Under the pieces are notes generated by a model that saw only the letters and a list, made by a program, of their open reading frames with translations, did not search any database and was not told where the DNA came from. This document shows, one piece after another, positions 14,749 through 17,748 of a DNA stretch of 17,748 nucleotides (within the stretch, counting starts at the first letter, position 1; every line of letters starts with the position of its first letter). The translations under genes were made by a program, and so were the position numbers. The DNA is from an uncultured bacterium (lineage in GTDB: Bacteria > Verrucomicrobiota > Lentisphaeria > Oligosphaerales > Oligosphaeraceae), in NCBI GenBank assembly GCA_900548225.1, contig URJM01000042.1, positions 1 to 17,748 on the forward strand. Reading direction: 5' to 3'.

Positions 14749-14775
14749 ATAACTGCCTTATTGCTAGGTAGTTAT
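14749..14775. promoter_or_regulatory. Dyad between dnaE and the copper ATPase gene
   Basis: ATAACTGCCT (14749-14758) and AGGTAGTTAT (14766-14775) form a 10-bp inverted repeat with one G-T pair around a 7-nt centre, TATTGCT. No T-run follows on either strand, so it is a poor intrinsic terminator. A dyad with a 7-nt centre ending in TTGCT resembles the CueR (MerR-family) operator of E. coli copA (as I recall it), and the downstream gene is a copper-type ATPase. No convincing 19-bp-spaced -35/-10 pair is visible, so an operator role is only a hypothesis. It might also end or protect the dnaE transcript. Confidence 0.35.
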
Positions 14776-14818
14776 GAAGACATGTCAATGCCGCGCCCTC
14801 CCAGTGTTTTTCCCGTTG

Positions 14819-14900
14819 CCCTGATGAAGCGCTGGCTTCAGGGATTACATTCGGCGGATGACGCGGCTCCCCTGGGCGCCAGAGGATGTTTTGCGCCAAG
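14819..14900 (+). other. Structured leader upstream of the copper ATPase gene
   Basis: Two hairpins lie in the 193-nt gap before the ATPase start. The first (14819-14843) pairs CCCT with AGGG and GAAGC with GCTTC, with a three-base bulge (GAT) and a GCTG loop. The second (14872-14900) pairs CTGGGCGC with GCGCCAAG with one mismatch around a 13-nt loop. Neither is followed by a T-run. They could affect mRNA folding near the start or be unrelated; I recognise no known riboswitch. Confidence 0.3.
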
Positions 14901-14924
14901 TGGACGTTTGGATTTACGTAGAAT

Positions 14925-17114
14925 ATGAAGATTCTTCACTTTGCAATTGAAGGGATGCATTGTGTCGTATGCCAGGGGCATGTGAACAGGGCAGTGTCCT
15001 CCCTGCGCGGCGTCTCCAGTGTCCAGGTTGATTTGCTGGGCAACTCCATGACAGTCGAGGCCTCTGACGACTTGCCCTGGGAGAGGATTGTTTCGGCAGT
15101 CGAAAAGGCCGGCTACAAGGCGTTTTTCAAGGGTGGGGAAGCGGTTTTGGACGAGGGGGATTCCGTTGCCGAGAAGGAGACCCGCGCCTTGAGGGGCCGC
15201 TTTCTTGTCTCGTTGCTCCTGGCGATTCCTGTCTGCTGGATTTCCATGGCTGGGATGCTCCGCCTGCCCCTGCCGGATGCGCTTGCGGGAAGCCTGCTTT
15301 CGGCGGTCATCCAGTTTGTCCTCGCCACGCCAATCGTCCTTGTCAACAGGGATTTCTTCATTCGTGGCATCCGTGCCGCGATTCATGCGTCACCCACGAT
15401 GGACACGCTTGTCGCCCTTGCGGCCGGCACTGGCTACCTTTACGCATTGGCCTCTCTTGTCTTCCTTGGAAAGACGATGGTCTCCTTTGAGACTCCCGCA
15501 ATGCTGCTGACGCTGATTACGCTTGGAAAGTGGCTCGAGGGCGGCGCAAAGGGGCGCACCACCGCTGAACTGCGGCGCCTGCGGTCGCTTGCCCCCGCGA
15601 CCGCGCTGCTGCTCCGGGACGGAACGGAGGCGGAAGTCCCATTGGCGGAGGTGAAGGCAGGGGACATCTGCATCGTCAAGCCTGGGGCCGCGATTCCCGC
15701 CGACGGCGTTGTCGTGGGGGGGCATTCCTCCGTAAACCAGGCTGCGGTCACAGGCGAATTCATGCCTGTTGACAAGCAGGTCGGCGACCAGGTGATTGGC
15801 GCTACAATCAACCAGGAGGGCGTCATCAGGGTGAAGGTCTCCGCCGTCGGTTCGGAGAGTCTCTTCGGCAAGATAATCACGATGGTTGAGGCGGCGGGCG
15901 TCTCCCAGGCTCCTGTGGCACGCCTTGCCGACAGGGTCTGCGCCTACTTTGTGCCCGGCGTCCTCCTGGTGGCCCTTGCCACGCTCGTCGGATGGATTCT
16001 GTCCGGCGCGTCTGCCGGCGTGTCAATCGACCACGCGATTGCGGTGCTGGTTATCTCCTGCCCCTGCGCGCTTGGCCTGGCAACCCCCGTCGCAATCATG
16101 GTGGGGACCGGCATCGGCGCAAAAAAGGGAATCCTCTTCAAGAACGCCGCCACGATGGAACGCATGAGCCATGTCAATCTCGTGGTCCTGGACAAGACGG
16201 GGACGCTGACTGAGGGAAGGCCCTCCGTCGTCAAGGTCGCCCCCGAGGACGGATACGATGCAGAGGGGGTGGCGGCGCTTGCCGCGTCTCTCGAAAAGGC
16301 CTCTGAGCATCCCCTGGGGAAGGCCGTTGTCGCATTCGCCGAAAATGACTCCCTTGAGCTGCTTCCCGTCGAGGAGTTCAGGACATTTCCAGGCATGGGG
16401 GTTGCAGGAAAGGTGAACAACCGGGAGTATTTCTGCGGCAATCTGAAGCTTCTTCGTGAAAAGCTTCCTGATTGCTCTTCAACCCCACAGGAGATTCCGG
16501 GTGCCACGCCTTTATATCTATTTGATTGCAAGAGACTTATTGCGGCATTCTGGCTTGAGGACACAGTTCGTCCGGAGGCCAGGGATGCCATTTGCGAGCT
16601 CCAGTCGATGGGAGTCGAATGCGCAATGTTGACTGGCGACCGGCAGGGCGTTGCAGATGCTGTCGGCCAAAGGACTGCCCTCGCGACCGCAAGGGGAGGG
16701 CTTCTTCCCCAGGACAAGGCGGAGTGGATTGCCGGCAGGCGCAGGGACGGAAAACGCGTAGTGGCAATGGTCGGAGACGGAATAAATGACGCGCCGGCGC
16801 TTGCCAGCGCCGATGTGGGGATTGCGGTGGGGCAGGGCACGGATGTGGCTGTCGATACCGCCGACGTTGTCCTGATGAATTCCTCGCTTTGGACCATCCC
16901 CCAGGCTCTGAAGCTCTCCCGCGATGTCCTCAGGACAATCCGCCAGAATCTCTGCTGGGCATTCTGCTACAATGTCGTCGCGATTCCCCTGGCCGCGGGG
17001 CTTCTTTCCTCCTGGGGAGTCTCCATACCGCCCTGGGCGGGCGCCGCCGCCATGGCATCCAGCTCCCTCATTGTCGTCTCAAATGCCCTCAGACTCAGGC
17101 GCAATTCGGCATAA
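14925..17114 (+). CDS. copA: Cu(+)-exporting P1B-type ATPase
   Basis: This inner-membrane pump uses ATP to move Cu(+) (or Ag(+)) out of the cytosol. It is 729 aa. One N-terminal heavy-metal-associated domain carries GMHCVVC (C13, C16). The actuator domain has TGEFMPV, where Phe stands at a position usually Ser, Ala or Pro. The metal-binding transmembrane helix has CPC (C379, C381) in SCPCALGLATP. The phosphorylation site is D423 in DKTGTLTEG, the ATP-site His is H462 in SEHPLGKA, and the hinge is MLTGD followed by GDGINDAPAL (from residue 617). The last two helices carry CYNVVAIPLAAG and MASSSLIVVSNALRLRR, the YN and MxxSS marks of Cu(+) (P1B-1) pumps as opposed to Zn or Cd pumps. The ATG at 14925 has only a weak ribosome site. 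It appears to be its own transcription unit with a structured leader; no copper chaperone or regulator gene is adjacent. Confidence 0.93.
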   Translation: MKILHFAIEGMHCVVCQGHVNRAVSSLRGVSSVQVDLLGNSMTVEASDDLPWERIVSAVEKAGYKAFFKGGEAVLDEGDSVAEKETRALRGRFLVSLLLAIPVCWISMAGMLRLPLPDALAGSLLSAVIQFVLATPIVLVNRDFFIRGIRAAIHASPTMDTLVALAAGTGYLYALASLVFLGKTMVSFETPAMLLTLITLGKWLEGGAKGRTTAELRRLRSLAPATALLLRDGTEAEVPLAEVKAGDICIVKPGAAIPADGVVVGGHSSVNQAAVTGEFMPVDKQVGDQVIGATINQEGVIRVKVSAVGSESLFGKIITMVEAAGVSQAPVARLADRVCAYFVPGVLLVALATLVGWILSGASAGVSIDHAIAVLVISCPCALGLATPVAIMVGTGIGAKKGILFKNAATMERMSHVNLVVLDKTGTLTEGRPSVVKVAPEDGYDAEGVAALAASLEKASEHPLGKAVVAFAENDSLELLPVEEFRTFPGMGVAGKVNNREYFCGNLKLLREKLPDCSSTPQEIPGATPLYLFDCKRLIAAFWLEDTVRPEARDAICELQSMGVECAMLTGDRQGVADAVGQRTALATARGGLLPQDKAEWIAGRRRDGKRVVAMVGDGINDAPALASADVGIAVGQGTDVAVDTADVVLMNSSLWTIPQALKLSRDVLRTIRQNLCWAFCYNVVAIPLAAGLLSSWGVSIPPWAGAAAMASSSLIVVSNALRLRRNSA

Positions 17115-17129
17115 GCCCCTTCGTGCCCG

Positions 17130-17159
17130 TTGCAATTTGTTGCGGGAGATATAGATTAT
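17130..17159 (+). promoter_or_regulatory. Possible promoter for the riboswitch-controlled symporter
   Basis: TTGCAA (17130-17135) and GATTAT (17154-17159) are separated by 18 nt and lie just upstream of the structured leader. TATAGA (17150-17155) is another -10 candidate but is too close to the -35. Position fits a transcript that starts shortly before the hairpin at 17176. The match to a sigma-70 type consensus is only moderate. Confidence 0.35.
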
Positions 17160-17175
17160 GCGCCGTTCCGTTGAT

Positions 17176-17206
17176 TCCGACAGAATGTCCTTTTCAGACT
17201 GTCGGA
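17176..17206 (+). other. Hairpin just upstream of the glycine aptamer (possible ghost aptamer)
   Basis: TCCGACAG (17176-17183) and CTGTCGGA (17199-17206) form a perfect 8-bp stem with a 15-nt loop, ending 7 nt before the aptamer. Single-aptamer glycine riboswitches are known to keep a simple stem in place of the missing partner aptamer (a ghost aptamer), and this hairpin is in the position expected for a lost first aptamer. It has no GCCGAAGG core, so it does not bind glycine itself. The assignment rests on position and stem only. Confidence 0.5.
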
Positions 17207-17213
17207 GGAGGAT

Positions 17214-17335
17214 ACTCTGGAGAATCCCTGGCGCGGTTCCATTTTGGGCGTGCAAGGGTGCCGAAGGTGCAAGGTCGTCGTTGCCGCCAAGGGCGGCATA
17301 TAGCCGACTGAATCTCTCAGGCCAAAGGAAGGAGT
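17214..17335 (+). promoter_or_regulatory. Glycine riboswitch, single aptamer
   Basis: Conserved glycine-aptamer blocks are present in order: ACTCTGGAG (17214-17222), GCCGAAGGTGCAA (17260-17272), a GC-rich arm TGCCGCC-AAG-GGCGGCA (17282-17298), and AATCTCTCAGG followed by CCAAAGGA (17311-17329). P1 can close as ACTC (17214-17217) with GAGT (17332-17335). Only one aptamer is present. Downstream come a hairpin GGTTTCCG-CCT-CGGAAGCC (17364-17382), an 8-nt segment CTCCAGAG (17390-17397) that is the exact complement of the aptamer 5' segment CTCTGGAG, and the terminator. The leader precedes a sodium:alanine/glycine symporter gene, so glycine control of amino acid uptake is expected. Whether glycine turns the gene on or off cannot be settled from the sequence. 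Confidence 0.93.
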
Positions 17336-17397
17336 TCATTCATTTGAAGGTTTTTCCCTTTCGGGTTTCCGCCTCGGAAGCCTGACTGACTCCAGAG

Positions 17398-17433
17398 CAG
17401 CGGTGCCGTCATTCGGCAGGCGCTGTTTTTTTT
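17398..17433 (+). terminator. Intrinsic terminator of the riboswitch expression platform
   Basis: CAGCG (17398-17402) pairs with CGCTG (17421-17425), and TGCCG (17404-17408) with CGGCA (17414-17418), with a G opposite GG internal loop and a TCATT apical loop. Eight T residues follow (17426-17433). It lies between the glycine aptamer and the symporter start, so it is an attenuator that must be bypassed for expression. Its 5' edge directly abuts the segment complementary to the aptamer. Confidence 0.9.
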
Positions 17434-17486
17434 GTGTCAAGTCGCATCAGCATCCTGGTGAACCAGGAAGGAAGAAGAGGCCTCAG

Positions 17487-17748
17487 ATGGAAAAGCTACT
17501 GTCGTTAGTCCAGACTGTCAACAGCTATTTGTCGGACTATGTCCTGATGATTCTTTTGGTAGGCACGGGCATATTTTTCACAGTCAGGACAAAGCTGATT
17601 CAGCGCCATCTCTTCTACAGGAAGGACCTCAAGAAGGTGATTGGCGAGGTCACCCTGAACGGGAAGCGCCATGACAGCGGCATCAGCTCCTTCCAGGCCC
17701 TTTGCGCGGCCGTGGCGGCGCAGGTTGGCACGGGAACTATCGTCGGCG
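17487..17748 (+). CDS. Sodium:alanine/glycine symporter (AGCS family), N-terminal part
   Basis: The first 87 codons are present and the gene runs off the window. It starts MEKLLSLVQTVNSYLSDYVL with GAGG (17477-17480) 6 nt upstream. The first membrane segment, MILLVGTGIFFTVRT, and the block GISSFQALCAAVAAQVGTG are typical of the AGCS (AlsT/DagA) family, which imports alanine or glycine with Na+ or H+ across the inner membrane. The insert between these blocks (YRKDLKKVIGEVTLNGKRHDS) is the expected charged loop. The glycine riboswitch and terminator directly upstream indicate that glycine is a substrate or a signal for it. The family block that often reads GTGNI reads GTGTI here; the functional meaning is unknown. 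Confidence 0.92.
   Translation, partial: MEKLLSLVQTVNSYLSDYVLMILLVGTGIFFTVRTKLIQRHLFYRKDLKKVIGEVTLNGKRHDSGISSFQALCAAVAAQVGTGTIVG

Noticed and set aside
14749..14775. Intrinsic terminator of dnaE
   Set aside because: The stem is good but no T-run follows on the plus strand, so I kept it as an undefined dyad.
17115..17213. Second glycine aptamer (tandem riboswitch)
   Set aside because: Only a simple 8-bp hairpin is found; there is no second GCCGAAGG core or CTCTCAGG block.

Overview
The window looks like a chromosomal segment of a moderately GC-rich, Gram-negative-type bacterium. The housekeeping set is ClpB, RodA, signal peptidase I, HemW, DnaE and a CopA-type ATPase. Several traits fit the PVC side of the tree (Verrucomicrobiota, Lentisphaerota, Kiritimatiellota): an archaeal-like family-B DNA polymerase ending its active-site motif in DTDG, a signal peptidase with a GDNR-x-MPMEQH box, and purine/pyrimidine-tract intergenic repeats. 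That placement is an inference from remembered family features, not a search result.

Layout. Positions 1-1254 form a visibly more AT-rich accessory stretch. It holds a short CRISPR array (62-354, five repeats and four spacers, transcribed rightward), a decayed sixth repeat kept in register (392-421), one unknown small protein on the minus strand (478-804), and about 450 nt with no gene. No cas genes are in view; they would lie to the left. A tRNA-Arg(UCU) gene on the minus strand (1255-1331) separates this stretch from the core genes. Next come clpB (1573-4161, plus) and, convergent to it, a family-B DNA polymerase gene (4349-6556, minus). Between them lies a notable palindromic element: long purine and pyrimidine arms close over four small hairpins stacked side by side.

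Divergent from the polymerase is a tight plus-strand operon: rodA, lepB, a standalone NFACT-R domain protein and hemW (6679-10003, gaps of 12, 2 and 2 nt). It joins cell-wall elongation, protein export, a ribosome-quality-control-type RNA-binding domain and a heme/radical-SAM protein. An unknown exported protein (10130-11089) precedes dnaE (11129-14731) by 39 nt. The DnaE polymerase keeps all nine PHP metal-site residues. After a structured leader comes a Cu(+)-type P1B ATPase (14925-17114).

The right edge is a complete regulatory unit: a possible promoter, a hairpin that may be a ghost aptamer, a single glycine riboswitch aptamer, an expression platform and a strong intrinsic terminator (17398-17433). 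It sits ahead of the first 87 codons of a sodium:alanine/glycine symporter gene that runs off the window.

I found no complete new defence or mobile system. The most unusual items are the multi-hairpin element at 4168-4357, the HemW homolog with a CX4CX2C cluster motif, the paired dyads ahead of clpB, the eroded CRISPR repeat, and the possible strand swap in the glycine riboswitch.
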